A stretch of DNA of 64,000 bases. Origin: Sphingobacteriia bacterium 28-36-52. Its GTDB lineage: Bacteria > Bacteroidota > Bacteroidia > Chitinophagales > Chitinophagaceae. This document shows positions 45,974 to 55,248 of the stretch, piece by piece. The translations under genes were made by a program, and so were the position numbers. How positions within the stretch are numbered: the stretch's first letter is position 1; every line of letters begins with the position of its first letter. The notes below the pieces were generated by a model, which ran no database searches, was not told the origin of the DNA, and saw only the letters and a program-made list of their open reading frames with translations. Location of the stretch: positions 124,001-188,000 of the forward strand of contig NCGN01000001.1 in NCBI GenBank assembly GCA_002281575.1, given 5' to 3'.

Positions 45974-45999
45974 TCAATGGCCCGTATTCGGGCCATTGA
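45974..45999 (+). terminator. Hairpin between pnp and prmA, possible weak terminator
   Basis: Perfect 11-base stem TCAATGGCCCG / CGGGCCATTGA with loop TATT. The tail is TATTTTAAA rather than a clean T-run, so read-through into prmA (ATG 19 bases on) is likely. Confidence 0.6.
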
Positions 46000-46017
46000 T
46001 ATTTTAAATAACGGGCT

Positions 46018-46845
46018 ATGACGCAACAATACCAAGAAGTAATTATTCTAATTAGCAATCAGCCAGAAGAGTTGTCTGAAATATTGATTGCTCAACTAGC
46101 AGAATTGGGATATGATGGTTTTTTAGAAGAACCCCATCAACTAAAAGCTTATATTTCTGCAGAAGAATTTAATCAACAGGCGCTTACCAACTTACTAACT
46201 CCATATGAGTTAGTTGCAAGTATTAATACTATAGAAAAACAGAACTGGAATATATTGTGGGAATCTAATTTTAGCCCAATGCAGGTAGACCAGTTTGTTG
46301 GGGTAAGGGCTTCATTTCATGCACCCATTCAAGGAGTAAAACATGAATTAATCATTACACCTAAAATGAGTTTTGGCACAGGGCATCATGGAACTACCTA
46401 TTCGGTTATGAAATTGATGGAGCCCATTAACTTCAATGCAAAAAAAGTTTTTGATTTTGGAACTGGAACAGGAATTCTGGCCATTTTAGCTGAAAAGCTT
46501 GGAGCTGCACTAGTGATGGGGGTAGACAACGACCCATGGTGTATTGAGAACGCAGCAGAAAATGTGCAAGTAAACAATTGTAAGAATATTCATATTGCAT
46601 TGTCTGATACCATTGCTACCACCGACCAATATGATATTGTGATTGCAAATATTAACCGACATATTCTAGAAACTAATATGTTATTGTTTCCACAAATAAT
46701 TAACCGAGATGGAATTTTGATATTAAGTGGGCTTTTAATTAGCGATGAACTAGAAATGATTGAATTGTGTAAGAAACATAGATTTAAACATGAACAAACA
46801 ATGACCAAAGATGGGTGGGTAGCCATACAATTTTCGGTTAAATAG
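46018..46845 (+). CDS. prmA: Ribosomal protein L11 methyltransferase
   Basis: A 275-residue SAM-dependent methyltransferase. The N-terminal ribosome-binding domain is followed by MSFGTGHHGTT (about 119), the SAM site VFDFGTGTGILAI and VIANINRHIL (catalytic NxN-like motif), which define PrmA. It trimethylates L11. The N-terminus is shorter than in E. coli, as usual in Bacteroidota. Starts 65 bases after the pnp stop, beyond a hairpin. Confidence 0.9.
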   Translation: MTQQYQEVIILISNQPEELSEILIAQLAELGYDGFLEEPHQLKAYISAEEFNQQALTNLLTPYELVASINTIEKQNWNILWESNFSPMQVDQFVGVRASFHAPIQGVKHELIITPKMSFGTGHHGTTYSVMKLMEPINFNAKKVFDFGTGTGILAILAEKLGAALVMGVDNDPWCIENAAENVQVNNCKNIHIALSDTIATTDQYDIVIANINRHILETNMLLFPQIINRDGILILSGLLISDELEMIELCKKHRFKHEQTMTKDGWVAIQFSVK

Positions 46846-46887
46846 GTTCGTTTTTGTGTTAAGAAATTATTAACTTAGATAATTGTT

Positions 46888-46895
46888 TATCTTTG
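46888..46895 (+). promoter_or_regulatory. Candidate -7 box TATCTTTG upstream of plsY
   Basis: Exact TAnnTTTG match (TATCTTTGTGCC), 20 bases before the plsY ATG. The T-rich stretch with TTTTTG at 46851-46856 is too far for a standard -33 element. Confidence 0.5.
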
Positions 46896-46915
46896 TGCCC
46901 CCAATAAATACGTAC

Positions 46916-47560
46916 ATGAACGAAGTTATATTGATTTTGTTGGCTTATTTAATAGGTTCTGTGCCAACAGCCGTTTGGATTAGCAAGTATTTTTTCAAAA
47001 TTGACATTAGAGATTATGGTAGTGGCAATGCTGGTGCTACCAATACGTTTAGGGTGCTCGGCTCTAAATGGGGAACTTTTGTAATGATGGTAGATGTGCT
47101 AAAAGGAATCATTGCAACTTCATTATATATTTTGCTACCTTATTATTTAACCGACGAGTGGGATAGAACCAATTTTATGATTGGATTGGGGCTGGCTGCT
47201 GTGCTTGGTCATATATTTCCAATTTGGGCAGGGTTCAGAGGCGGAAAGGGCGTTGCCACTTTATTAGGCATGGCCGTTGCTATTCAGCCATTAGTGGCAC
47301 TTTGTTGTGTAGGTGTATTTTTAATCGTATTATATTTAACCAGATTTGTATCACTAAGCTCCATTTTAGCAGGTGTTTCATTCATGGTTTTTATTCTTTT
47401 CATTTTTAATGAGAAAGAAACATTGTATCGCATTTTTGCGGTATTGGTTGCTTTAATGGTGATACTGACCCATCAAAAAAACATTGGCAGAATTCTAAAA
47501 GGTACAGAGAGTAAAATCCCTTTATTTAGATCAAGGGATAAGGAAAGACGTAGAAAGTAA
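46916..47560 (+). CDS. plsY: Glycerol-3-phosphate acyltransferase PlsY
   Basis: A 214-residue inner-membrane protein with five or so helices, starting at MNEVILILLAYLIGS (an upstream non-ATG start is rejected). The three PlsY motifs are visible: GSGNAGATN, GHIFPIWAGFRGGKGVAT, and a later C-terminal Arg-rich tail. It transfers acyl groups from acyl-phosphate to glycerol-3-phosphate, the first step of phospholipid synthesis. Followed 24 bases later by an M48 lipoprotein gene. Confidence 0.94.
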   Translation: MNEVILILLAYLIGSVPTAVWISKYFFKIDIRDYGSGNAGATNTFRVLGSKWGTFVMMVDVLKGIIATSLYILLPYYLTDEWDRTNFMIGLGLAAVLGHIFPIWAGFRGGKGVATLLGMAVAIQPLVALCCVGVFLIVLYLTRFVSLSSILAGVSFMVFILFIFNEKETLYRIFAVLVALMVILTHQKNIGRILKGTESKIPLFRSRDKERRRK

Positions 47561-47584
47561 TTGTTGTTGTACTTAAATTTTTAC

Positions 47585-48391
47585 ATGAAAAAGATTATTC
47601 AATCGGTAACGCTTGTAGCAATCATTGTTGTAGCCATTGCATGTCAAAGAAATGCCATCACAGGTAGAAAGCAATTGACTTTGGTTCCAGAATCTGAAGC
47701 CCAATCATTGGCAGTGAGTCAATACAGATCATTTTTAAATACCAATAAAGTTGTTACCGGAACTACAGAAGCAGTTATGGTGAAACGGGTAGGAGATCGT
47801 ATTGTAACCGCAATAAAAAAATATTATCAGCAAAAAGGATTATCTACTGAACTAGAAGGATATACCTGGGATATAAATTTGGTAAGCGACAAACAAATGA
47901 ATGCTTGGTGCATGCCTGGCGGAAAAATTGTGGTTTACACAGGTATATTGCCCGTTACCCAAAATGAAGCAGGGTTAGCCGTGGTAATGGGTCATGAAAT
48001 TGCTCATGCGTTGGCTAGACATGGTAGTGAAAGGATGAGTCAAGGCTTGCTACAACAAGGATTAGGGGCAGGAATGTCTATTGCATTGTCTAATAAGCCA
48101 CAATTGACCCAAGATATTTTTAATGCATCTTATGGAATTGCATCTGGCACTATTATGCCAGCATTTAGTAGAAGCAATGAATTAGAAGCCGATCGATTTG
48201 GCTTAATGTTTTCTGCTTTAGCCGGATTTGATCCTAGAGAAGCCCTGTCATTTTGGAAAAGAATGGCAGCTGCAGCAGGTGGTGGAAACACAAATTCTAT
48301 ATTGAGTACACACCCTAGTGACGCGGAAAGAATGGCTGCCCTCGAAAAAATTATGGCCAGTACCATTCAGAATTACTATAAAAAGTCATAA
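47585..48391 (+). CDS. M48-family metalloprotease lipoprotein (LoiP/YcaL-like)
   Basis: A 268-residue lipoprotein. The start at 47585 gives a signal peptide with lipobox AIAC (lipid Cys at 20), favoured over an ATG-less extension upstream. The catalytic zinc motif is HEIAH (H137, E138, H141), and NELEADRFG around residue 203 supplies the third ligand. Such periplasmic M48 proteases take part in outer-membrane protein quality control. It ends nine bases before a candidate promoter box for the next gene. Confidence 0.92.
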   Translation: MKKIIQSVTLVAIIVVAIACQRNAITGRKQLTLVPESEAQSLAVSQYRSFLNTNKVVTGTTEAVMVKRVGDRIVTAIKKYYQQKGLSTELEGYTWDINLVSDKQMNAWCMPGGKIVVYTGILPVTQNEAGLAVVMGHEIAHALARHGSERMSQGLLQQGLGAGMSIALSNKPQLTQDIFNASYGIASGTIMPAFSRSNELEADRFGLMFSALAGFDPREALSFWKRMAAAAGGGNTNSILSTHPSDAERMAALEKIMASTIQNYYKKS

Positions 48392-48399
48392 CATTTTTT

Positions 48400-48407
48400 T
48401 AACTTTG
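48400..48407 (+). promoter_or_regulatory. Candidate -7 box TAACTTTG upstream of the YdeI-like gene
   Basis: Exact TAnnTTTG match, 35 bases before the ATG at 48443, directly after the M48 gene's stop. No -33 TTG found. Confidence 0.45.
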
Positions 48408-48442
48408 CAACTTTAATTGCATTTATAAAACTCCTTTAAGGC

Positions 48443-49105
48443 ATGTCGAATCAAACGCTACTCGAAAAACTTCAATTAAAGGACGAGAAGAATCTCCTTA
48501 TTCAGGGATTACCTTCTTCTGTAGAAAAACAGTTTGCTAAACTAACATATGCTAAGAATATCACCCCCTTGTTAAGGAGTAAGAAAGTTGATTTCGCATT
48601 GGTTTTTGCATTGAGTGAACAGCAATTAAAAAACTTATTAAAAGAAGTGATTCCTGCTTTGCATAATGAAAGCAAATTATGGATTGCTTACCCTAAAAAG
48701 ACCAGTAAAATTGCCAGCGACTTAAATAGAGACTGTAGCTGGGAATGTTTAACTGCTCAAAATTTCGAGTGTGTTCGCCAAGTTGCACTAGACCATGTTT
48801 GGAGTGCTATGCGTTTTAAGAAGACCGACCAAATACCCAATAAAGAAAGAAATTTTTCAGAAGCCAAGTTGGCTGTGAATGGAGTTGATTTTGAAAAAAG
48901 ATTGGTTAAGGCTCCAGTTGAATTAGATCGATTATTTACTACCCACGAAGAAGCCAAAGAGTTCTTTACTTCCCTTTCTTTCACCAATCAAAAAGAGTAT
49001 GTTACTTGGATTGAAGGTGCAAAAAAAGAGGAGACCAGAAAAAGAAGGCTTGAAACTGCATTAGAAAAATTATTAGCAGGTAAAAGCAATCCTTCTGAAA
49101 AGTAA
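48443..49105 (+). CDS. YdeI/OmpD-associated-family protein with DUF3052-like N-terminus
   Basis: A 220-residue cytoplasmic protein. The C-terminal 70 residues contain EEAKEFFTSLSFTNQKEYV and an Arg/Lys-rich EGAKKEETRKRRLETAL, characteristic of YdeI/OmpD-associated proteins. The N-terminal half (about 1-125, LLIQGLPSSVEKQFAKL, DFALVFALSEQQL) resembles the DUF3052 domain, which often occurs alone. Function unknown. Ends seven bases before the convergent ABC-F gene's stop. Confidence 0.8.
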   Translation: MSNQTLLEKLQLKDEKNLLIQGLPSSVEKQFAKLTYAKNITPLLRSKKVDFALVFALSEQQLKNLLKEVIPALHNESKLWIAYPKKTSKIASDLNRDCSWECLTAQNFECVRQVALDHVWSAMRFKKTDQIPNKERNFSEAKLAVNGVDFEKRLVKAPVELDRLFTTHEEAKEFFTSLSFTNQKEYVTWIEGAKKEETRKRRLETALEKLLAGKSNPSEK

Positions 49106-49112
49106 ATGGTGC

Positions 49113-51074
49113 TTATTGTTTAGCTTCCAATTCCATTACTTGTTCAAAAACTTGTTCATATTCCTTATTTAGAGCAATAATTTTATCTTTTACCGTTTTG
49201 TAAGTGATTTCCAATTCAGCAAAATGATGCTTATTGGTATATGTAGCAGGGTTTCCCATTTCTACTTCAATTTTCTTTTGCTCATCTTGAGCTTTACTTA
49301 AAGATGCTTCAATTTGACTTAATCTTCTTTGTTGCTTTTGAAGTTCCTTTTGCAATTCTTTATTAATTGGTTGTGCATTTTTAACAATTGGTTCAGCTGC
49401 CTTAACTGGTTCTTTCTTAACAACAGGTTTGGCTAATTCTTTATTCTCCCCAACATTGGCTTTTCGTTGTTTTTCCATTCGTTCGTTCCAGTCAACCCAT
49501 TCTTGGTAAGTACCTTTGAATTCTTTTATTTGATGATCAACAATTTCCCATATTTTGTTGGCGGTTTTAGAAATAAAATAACGGTCGTGGCTTACCAAAA
49601 TATAAGAACCCTCATATTTGTTTAATGCCTCAGCCAATAACTCTACTGAATGCATATCTAAGTGGTTAGTAGGTTCATCCAGTATTAAAAAGTTACCTCT
49701 ACTAACAATAGTTTTAGCCAATGCAACCCTGGCTTTTTCGCCTCCACTTAATACCCGTATTTTTTTATCAACGTCTTCACCACTAAATAAAAATGAACCC
49801 AATAAGCTTCTTAGTTCAACATCATTTTTTTTGCTACCACAACTTTGCAACTCTTCAAGAATATTATTGGTCATGGTGAGTGCTTCAAGTTGGTGCTGTG
49901 CATAAAAACTTTCTTCTACGTTGTGCCCCCATATTCTTTCACCTTTAAATTGCTCAGTTCCAGCAATCATTCTTAAAAGGGTAGACTTACCCTTACCGTT
50001 CGCTCCAATCAGTGCAATTTTATCGCCTCTTTCAATTTCTGCAGAAGCGTTTTCTACAATAGTAAGATTGCCAAAACTCTTGCTTACTTCTTTAAGTGTC
50101 ACCAATATTTTACCGGGTACTTTTTCTAATTGAAAGTTGATGCGCATATTGGGTCTTTCCAATTGAACGTCTTCAATTTTGTCTAACTTGTCTAATCTTT
50201 TTTGAACACTCTGCGCTTGAGCGGCTTTACTTGCTTTTGCTTTAAATCGTTCTATGAATCTTTCCTGCTGACGAATATAATCTTGTTGATTTTCAAATGC
50301 CTTTTGCTGCATTTCAATTCTTATTTCCTTCTCTGTTTCATAAAACTCATAATTGCCCGAATAAATATGTAATTCTTGTTGATACAGTTCTACAATTTTA
50401 TTGACCATTCTATTCAGAAAGAATTTGTCGTGACTCACAATTACCACGCTTCCTTTGTAATGAATTAAGTACTTCTCTAGCCATTCAATGGAGGGTAAAT
50501 CTAAGTGGTTGGTGGGTTCGTCCATCAACAATACATCGGGCTGTTGCAAAATCATTTTTGCTAATAAAACCCGCATTCTCCAACCTCCACTAAATTGTTT
50601 GTAAGGCTTAACCAAGTCTTCATTAGAAAAACCTAAGCCATGTAATACCTCTTCCGCTTTATGATGAATATTATACCCATCTAAAACATCTAATTCATGC
50701 AAACTATCGGTGTACTTAATTAATAAGTCTTCGTCTTCAGGATTTTTCTCTAATTCAATTCCCAGTTGCTCAATTTCTTTTTCTAAAGCTCTAACTCTCT
50801 CAAAAGCCCCTAATGCTACTTCAGTAATATTTTCATTGGTGTCAAAACTCAATAGGTCTTGGTGTAAATAGCCAATAGTTGTTTCCCTGCTTTTTTCAAC
50901 AGTACCTTTTGATGGGGTATATTCACCAACTAATACCTTTAATAAGGTAGACTTTCCAGTTCCATTATAACCCACTAATCCTATTCTATCTCCGGGTTGA
51001 ATATGCCAGGTAGCATCTGCTACTATTACTCTTGCACCAAATTCGAATGTTACATTTTGAAATCCAATCAGCAT
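49113..51074 (-). CDS. ABC-F family ATPase (Uup/EttA-like)
   Basis: A 653-residue soluble protein with two ATP-binding cassettes and no membrane helices. Walker A motifs are GYNGTGKST (35-43) and GANGKGKST (about 350). Signature motifs are FSGGWRMRV and LSGGEKARV, each followed by a Walker B LLMDEPTNHLD or LILDEPTNHLD. A Lys/Glu-rich linker and a C-terminal coiled-coil-like domain (about 555-650) suggest Uup or a related ribosome-associated ABC-F factor. Roles in translation or in antibiotic resistance are known for the family; a housekeeping role is likelier from the context. Confidence 0.9.
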   Translation of the reverse strand: MLIGFQNVTFEFGARVIVADATWHIQPGDRIGLVGYNGTGKSTLLKVLVGEYTPSKGTVEKSRETTIGYLHQDLLSFDTNENITEVALGAFERVRALEKEIEQLGIELEKNPEDEDLLIKYTDSLHELDVLDGYNIHHKAEEVLHGLGFSNEDLVKPYKQFSGGWRMRVLLAKMILQQPDVLLMDEPTNHLDLPSIEWLEKYLIHYKGSVVIVSHDKFFLNRMVNKIVELYQQELHIYSGNYEFYETEKEIRIEMQQKAFENQQDYIRQQERFIERFKAKASKAAQAQSVQKRLDKLDKIEDVQLERPNMRINFQLEKVPGKILVTLKEVSKSFGNLTIVENASAEIERGDKIALIGANGKGKSTLLRMIAGTEQFKGERIWGHNVEESFYAQHQLEALTMTNNILEELQSCGSKKNDVELRSLLGSFLFSGEDVDKKIRVLSGGEKARVALAKTIVSRGNFLILDEPTNHLDMHSVELLAEALNKYEGSYILVSHDRYFISKTANKIWEIVDHQIKEFKGTYQEWVDWNERMEKQRKANVGENKELAKPVVKKEPVKAAEPIVKNAQPINKELQKELQKQQRRLSQIEASLSKAQDEQKKIEVEMGNPATYTNKHHFAELEITYKTVKDKIIALNKEYEQVFEQVMELEAKQ

Positions 51075-51095
51075 TGCAGGTCTTTATTTTGCGTG

Positions 51096-51103
51096 CAAAG
51101 GTA
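51096..51103 (-). promoter_or_regulatory. Candidate -7 box TACCTTTG upstream of the ABC-F gene
   Basis: Exact TAnnTTTG match on the minus strand, 21 bases before the ATG. It lies back to back with a plus-strand box for the DUF3347 gene in the 83-base divergent gap. Confidence 0.5.
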
Positions 51104-51133
51104 ATTGGAAAGGGCTCCCAAATGAAATTGCTT

Positions 51134-51141
51134 TAATTTTG
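51134..51141 (+). promoter_or_regulatory. Candidate -7 box TAATTTTG upstream of the DUF3347 gene
   Basis: Exact TAnnTTTG match, 16 bases before the ATG at 51158. A TTG at 51105-51107 is 26 bases upstream, longer than usual. Confidence 0.4.
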
Positions 51142-51157
51142 TTTTAAATTAAGACAA

Positions 51158-51733
51158 ATGAAAAATATCGCCTTTGTGCTCTTATTGGGTCTTTTGGTAG
51201 CTTGTAGCGCTAATTACCCCAAGGAAGAAAAACAAACCAATTTGCCAATTGCGAGAGGGGAAAGTGTAAATACCGCTGAATTTAACACCCAATTCAACCT
51301 TTTCTTACATAGTTATTACAATTTAAAAGATGCATTTATTAATGAGCAAATAACCGCAATTGATGCTGCTGGCGATAGTTTGACCAAATTAATAGCAGTA
51401 ATTCCAATTAAACAATTAAAATCGGATACTACACAAAAAGCTGCCCAACTACTCATTGAATCTATTCAAGCTGAATTAAAGGGATTGAAAGGCGAGACCG
51501 ATATAGAAGAAAAGCGCAAAGCTTTTCAAATGATTGGAGAACAACTATTGGCATTAATTCAAACAGTACAGTACGATTACGAAATTATTTACAACCAATA
51601 TTGCCCAATGGCCATGGAAAACAATGGAGCAACCTGGTTAAGTAATTCTACCGATATACAAAATCCATACCTACCCAAAACCATGTTGGAATGTGGTGAA
51701 GTAAAAGACACTTTAAACTTTTTTCTAAAATAG
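51158..51733 (+). CDS. DUF3347 lipoprotein
   Basis: A 191-residue envelope lipoprotein: signal peptide with lipobox LVAC (Cys at 16). The DUF3347 domain spans about 40-190, with NQYCPMAMENNGATWLS, NPYLPKTMLECGEV and a central helical segment. DUF3347 is often fused or adjacent to CusB-type metal efflux or TonB-linked genes, and its Cys/Met residues suggest metal binding (inference). Here it sits 41 bases before a TonB-dependent receptor in the same direction, so the two may cooperate in metal or ligand uptake. Confidence 0.85.
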   Translation: MKNIAFVLLLGLLVACSANYPKEEKQTNLPIARGESVNTAEFNTQFNLFLHSYYNLKDAFINEQITAIDAAGDSLTKLIAVIPIKQLKSDTTQKAAQLLIESIQAELKGLKGETDIEEKRKAFQMIGEQLLALIQTVQYDYEIIYNQYCPMAMENNGATWLSNSTDIQNPYLPKTMLECGEVKDTLNFFLK

Positions 51734-51774
51734 GTTTATTACGAACCATTCAATCATCCATTTGTTAAATTACT

Positions 51775-54132
51775 ATGAGAAAATGGTATCTGTTAGCTTT
51801 CCTTCTGCATTGGGTATTGGTTGGATTAGGGCAAGAAAAAGTAACCTTGAATGGATATATCAAAGATGGCCTTTCGGGCGAAACCCTTATTGGGGCTAAT
51901 ATTGTAGTAAAGGGGTCGGGAAAAACAGTTACTAGTAACAATTTTGGCTTCTTCTCTATCACTTTAACCAAAGGGAAGTACCAATTAACCTGCAGTTATA
52001 TTGGTTATCAAACCAAAGAATTAGACTTAGACTTAAATAATAATACCGAGCAACTCATTCAATTATTACCCAACTCGGCAATAGTATTGCAAGATGTAAC
52101 CGTTAGTGCAAGAAGAAGGGACAATAATGTGAAGACGGCTCAAATGGGTAAAATGGAATTGTCTGTTAACACCGCAAAAGCATTACCTGCTTTTTTGGGG
52201 GAAGTGGATATTTTAAAAACTTTACAATTAATGCCTGGTGTTAGAAATGCTGGTGAAGGGAATGCAGGCTTTTATGTTAGAGGAGGTGGCCCCGATCAAA
52301 ACTTAATTTTATTAGACGATGCGGTTGTTTACAATACAGGGCATCTCTTCGGATTCTTTTCGGTTTTTAATTCAGATGCCATTAAAAATGTAAGCTTAAT
52401 AAAAGGAGGCATGCCTGCACAGTATGGTGGAAGATTATCCTCTGTAGTAGACATTGCCATGAAAGAGGGTAATAACAATAAAACCCAAGTAGATGCAGGT
52501 ATCGGTTTGATTGCTTCTAGATTCTCCATTCAAGGGCCTATAAAAAGCAAAAAATCTTCTTTTATAGTTTCAGCTAGAAGAACTTATATAGACGCCATTA
52601 CTAAACCATTAATTAGTAAGTCGAGCGATTTTTATGGATCAGGTTATTATTTCTACGATTTAAATGCGAAGATGAACTTTCAAATTTCAGAGAAAGATCA
52701 TTTGTACATTAGTGGATATTTTGGGAGAGATAAATTCAATTTCAATAATGCAGCACGATCATTTAAAACATTAATTGATTGGGGTAACGCTACATCTACC
52801 GTAAGATGGAACCATGTTTTCAATAAAAAATTGTTTTCAAACACTACATTGGTTTACAACGATTACCACTTTAATTTGAATGGTGCGCAAAACGATTTCA
52901 ATATCAATCTTTCTTCTGGAATTAGAGATTTAACTGCTAAAACAGATTTTGATTATTATGCAAGTCCCGAACACAAATTAAAGTTTGGTGTACAATTCAC
53001 TCACCACACATTCTTACCCAATATTGTTAGTGGAAACCAAGACAGTGTAGTTTTCACCCCCAATAATGCAAGCAAAAAATTTGCAAGAGAATGGGCGGTA
53101 TATTTACAAGACGATTGGGAGATCAATTCAAAGCTTAAATTGAATCTTGGCTTGAGGTACAGCTTGTTTCAACAGACGGGCAAGTATACCAATTATACAA
53201 GAGACAATAATGGTAATAAGTTAGATAGTACGGTATATGGTTCGGGGCAAATAGTTCAGCAATATGGGGGATTAGAGCCTCGAGCAACCTTAAGGTATAC
53301 ACTAGACGAAACCAGTTCATTAAAAGCAGGGATCACGAGAAACTTACAATATATTCATCTTGTTACGAATGCTGGGTCTTCATTGCCCACTGATCTTTGG
53401 GTGCCTAGCACACTTCGAGTGAAGCCACAGTTAAGTTGGCAGTATGCTGCCGGTTATTTCAAAAATTTCAATAATGGAATGTTTGAAACTTCATTAGAAG
53501 TCTATTATAAAACAATGGAAAATCAGGTTGAATATAGAGAAGGGTATACGCCTTCTTTAAAAGATCCGGAAGAAGAATTTGTATTTGGGAGAGGTTGGAG
53601 TTATGGTGCAGAATTTTTTATTAATAAGGTGAAGGGCAGGTTAACTGGATGGATAGGATACACTTTGGGTTGGACTTGGAGAAAATTTCCTGATCTTAAC
53701 CAAGGACAAAAATATCCAAGTAGATACGATAGAAGACATGACCTTTCTGTTGTGGCCAATTATACCATTAATGACAAGTGGAAAATAGCTGGGGTATTTG
53801 TTTATGGAACAGGTAATGCTATTTCAGTGCCAGAGCGATTCTATTTTATAGGAGGGGTGCTGTCTCAACAATATAGTGGAATCAATGCTTATAGAATGCG
53901 GGCATACCATCGGATGGATATTGCAGCAACATATACACCCAAACCTAAAAAAGAAAGAAAGTACACTACTAATTGGGTATTTAGTTTATACAATGCTTAC
54001 AGCAGGGCCAATCCTTATTTTTTATATTTTGATCAAGAGGGAGCTGCTGCTAATGGCACACTAAATGTATCAGCAAAACAGGTTTCCTTGTTTCCGGTTT
54101 TACCTTCGGTTACTTGGAACCTGAAATTTTAG
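51775..54132 (+). CDS. TonB-dependent receptor with carboxypeptidase-like N-terminal domain
   Basis: A 785-residue outer-membrane receptor. The signal peptide ends GLGQ near residue 20. A CarboxypepD_reg-like domain (about 24-105; GYIKDGLSGETLIGANI) is followed by the plug domain (about 110-235; FYVRGGGPDQNLILLDDAV, then SLIKGGMPAQYGGRLSSV), which is more canonical than in the other two barrels of this window. The barrel ends in an aromatic residue (VTWNLKF), as is usual for outer-membrane assembly. Substrate not evident; a DUF3347 lipoprotein gene precedes it. Its stop overlaps that of the convergent unknown gene by four bases. Confidence 0.9.
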   Translation: MRKWYLLAFLLHWVLVGLGQEKVTLNGYIKDGLSGETLIGANIVVKGSGKTVTSNNFGFFSITLTKGKYQLTCSYIGYQTKELDLDLNNNTEQLIQLLPNSAIVLQDVTVSARRRDNNVKTAQMGKMELSVNTAKALPAFLGEVDILKTLQLMPGVRNAGEGNAGFYVRGGGPDQNLILLDDAVVYNTGHLFGFFSVFNSDAIKNVSLIKGGMPAQYGGRLSSVVDIAMKEGNNNKTQVDAGIGLIASRFSIQGPIKSKKSSFIVSARRTYIDAITKPLISKSSDFYGSGYYFYDLNAKMNFQISEKDHLYISGYFGRDKFNFNNAARSFKTLIDWGNATSTVRWNHVFNKKLFSNTTLVYNDYHFNLNGAQNDFNINLSSGIRDLTAKTDFDYYASPEHKLKFGVQFTHHTFLPNIVSGNQDSVVFTPNNASKKFAREWAVYLQDDWEINSKLKLNLGLRYSLFQQTGKYTNYTRDNNGNKLDSTVYGSGQIVQQYGGLEPRATLRYTLDETSSLKAGITRNLQYIHLVTNAGSSLPTDLWVPSTLRVKPQLSWQYAAGYFKNFNNGMFETSLEVYYKTMENQVEYREGYTPSLKDPEEEFVFGRGWSYGAEFFINKVKGRLTGWIGYTLGWTWRKFPDLNQGQKYPSRYDRRHDLSVVANYTINDKWKIAGVFVYGTGNAISVPERFYFIGGVLSQQYSGINAYRMRAYHRMDIAATYTPKPKKERKYTTNWVFSLYNAYSRANPYFLYFDQEGAAANGTLNVSAKQVSLFPVLPSVTWNLKF

Positions 54133-55244
54133 TGCTTGGGAATAAATTCAATCACTACTTTGGCGTTCCTACTTTCATTAGAAGTTAAGAATACTTCATA
54201 TCTTTTTTTACCGGCAGTAATTACCATCAAAGCAGTATTGGGTGGTATTTCTCCTAAGTTCTCGGCAACCACCACTAACTCGTGTAAATTATCTTCAGTG
54301 CTGCATTTAATCTTAATAGAAATGGGGTTAAAAGCCAATCTGCCGTGTTTTATAATTTGCTTATTATTGTGAAAAACACTAATGGTATCATTGTCTATAG
54401 TCCCATTGTCAAATAAGTCTACTTGAATGTTTTCTTCGTCTACTACAATGGTTTTTACCAATTTATTTTCTCTCTCTTGTAATACTTTTGGTACTGGAAC
54501 AGTTCTTTTTTCTCTTCCCTGAGTTTCAATATGTTCTCTTTTTATATGAGGTTGAACAGGTGGCTCTTCAACTTTAGTATTGTTTTGTTCTTGTAACAGG
54601 TCTTTTGTAGAAGGGGTGGCAGGTTTAAGATTGGGTATTTTCGGTTTTATTTTATTTGTAAGTGTATTGGCTTTGTTGGTAATAGTTGGTTTAGGGTTAG
54701 GTGCAATTGGCTTGGCAACTTTTTTGGTTGCCGATTTGTTGGGGGAACTATTTTTCTTTGATAAGAAAGCTTCTTTTTCAAAATCAGAATCAGGAACTCG
54801 TTCTAAGTAAATTTTACCATTTCCGCAATCGCCCTTGTCTTTTATATTTATTGAAATAAATGTGCCTTGTAACACTTCTAACTTTCCCATTTTAGAATAA
54901 TCTAAATAACAGGTCATTAAGCAAGGTTCGCTTTTATCTCCAATTTTTAGATCTATTAAGCTGTTCTCTTTTAAGATGATGGTTTTAGTTTTTACATTGT
55001 AAATACCTTGAAAAGAGGCTTTCCCATAAAATACTGTACTCTTGTAGGAATAAGTAACACCTTTCAATCCATTGTTTGGTTGTTGGTCAATTTGAATTTC
55101 ATACTTATACATTTCTTCCTGAATGCCTTCCCGGTATAGCCCATTACTAGAACTAAAATAGCCCCTCCAAATGCCCGTAATTTTTTGAGCAGATGAGCAA
55201 ATCGAAAGCATTAAAAAAGCGGATAGCGTAAAAACCAACCTCAT
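54129..55244 (-). CDS. Exported protein of unknown function with Pro/Lys-rich linker
   Basis: A 371-residue protein with a signal peptide (about 1-20, ending CSSAQ). The N-terminal part (about 22-155; GIWRGYFSSSNGLYREG and SVLQGT-like strands) looks like a lipocalin-like or all-beta domain. A Pro/Lys/Asn/Thr-rich, probably disordered linker spans about 165-250. The C-terminal part (about 262-370; DLFDNGTIDNDTISVFHNN) resembles a beta-sandwich found at the end of other Bacteroidota exported proteins. I do not recognise a family with confidence. A TAAATTTG box ends four bases before the ATG. Confidence 0.7.
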   Translation of the reverse strand: MRLVFTLSAFLMLSICSSAQKITGIWRGYFSSSNGLYREGIQEEMYKYEIQIDQQPNNGLKGVTYSYKSTVFYGKASFQGIYNVKTKTIILKENSLIDLKIGDKSEPCLMTCYLDYSKMGKLEVLQGTFISINIKDKGDCGNGKIYLERVPDSDFEKEAFLSKKNSSPNKSATKKVAKPIAPNPKPTITNKANTLTNKIKPKIPNLKPATPSTKDLLQEQNNTKVEEPPVQPHIKREHIETQGREKRTVPVPKVLQERENKLVKTIVVDEENIQVDLFDNGTIDNDTISVFHNNKQIIKHGRLAFNPISIKIKCSTEDNLHELVVVAENLGEIPPNTALMVITAGKKRYEVFLTSNESRNAKVVIEFIPKH

Positions 55245-55248
55245 TTAG

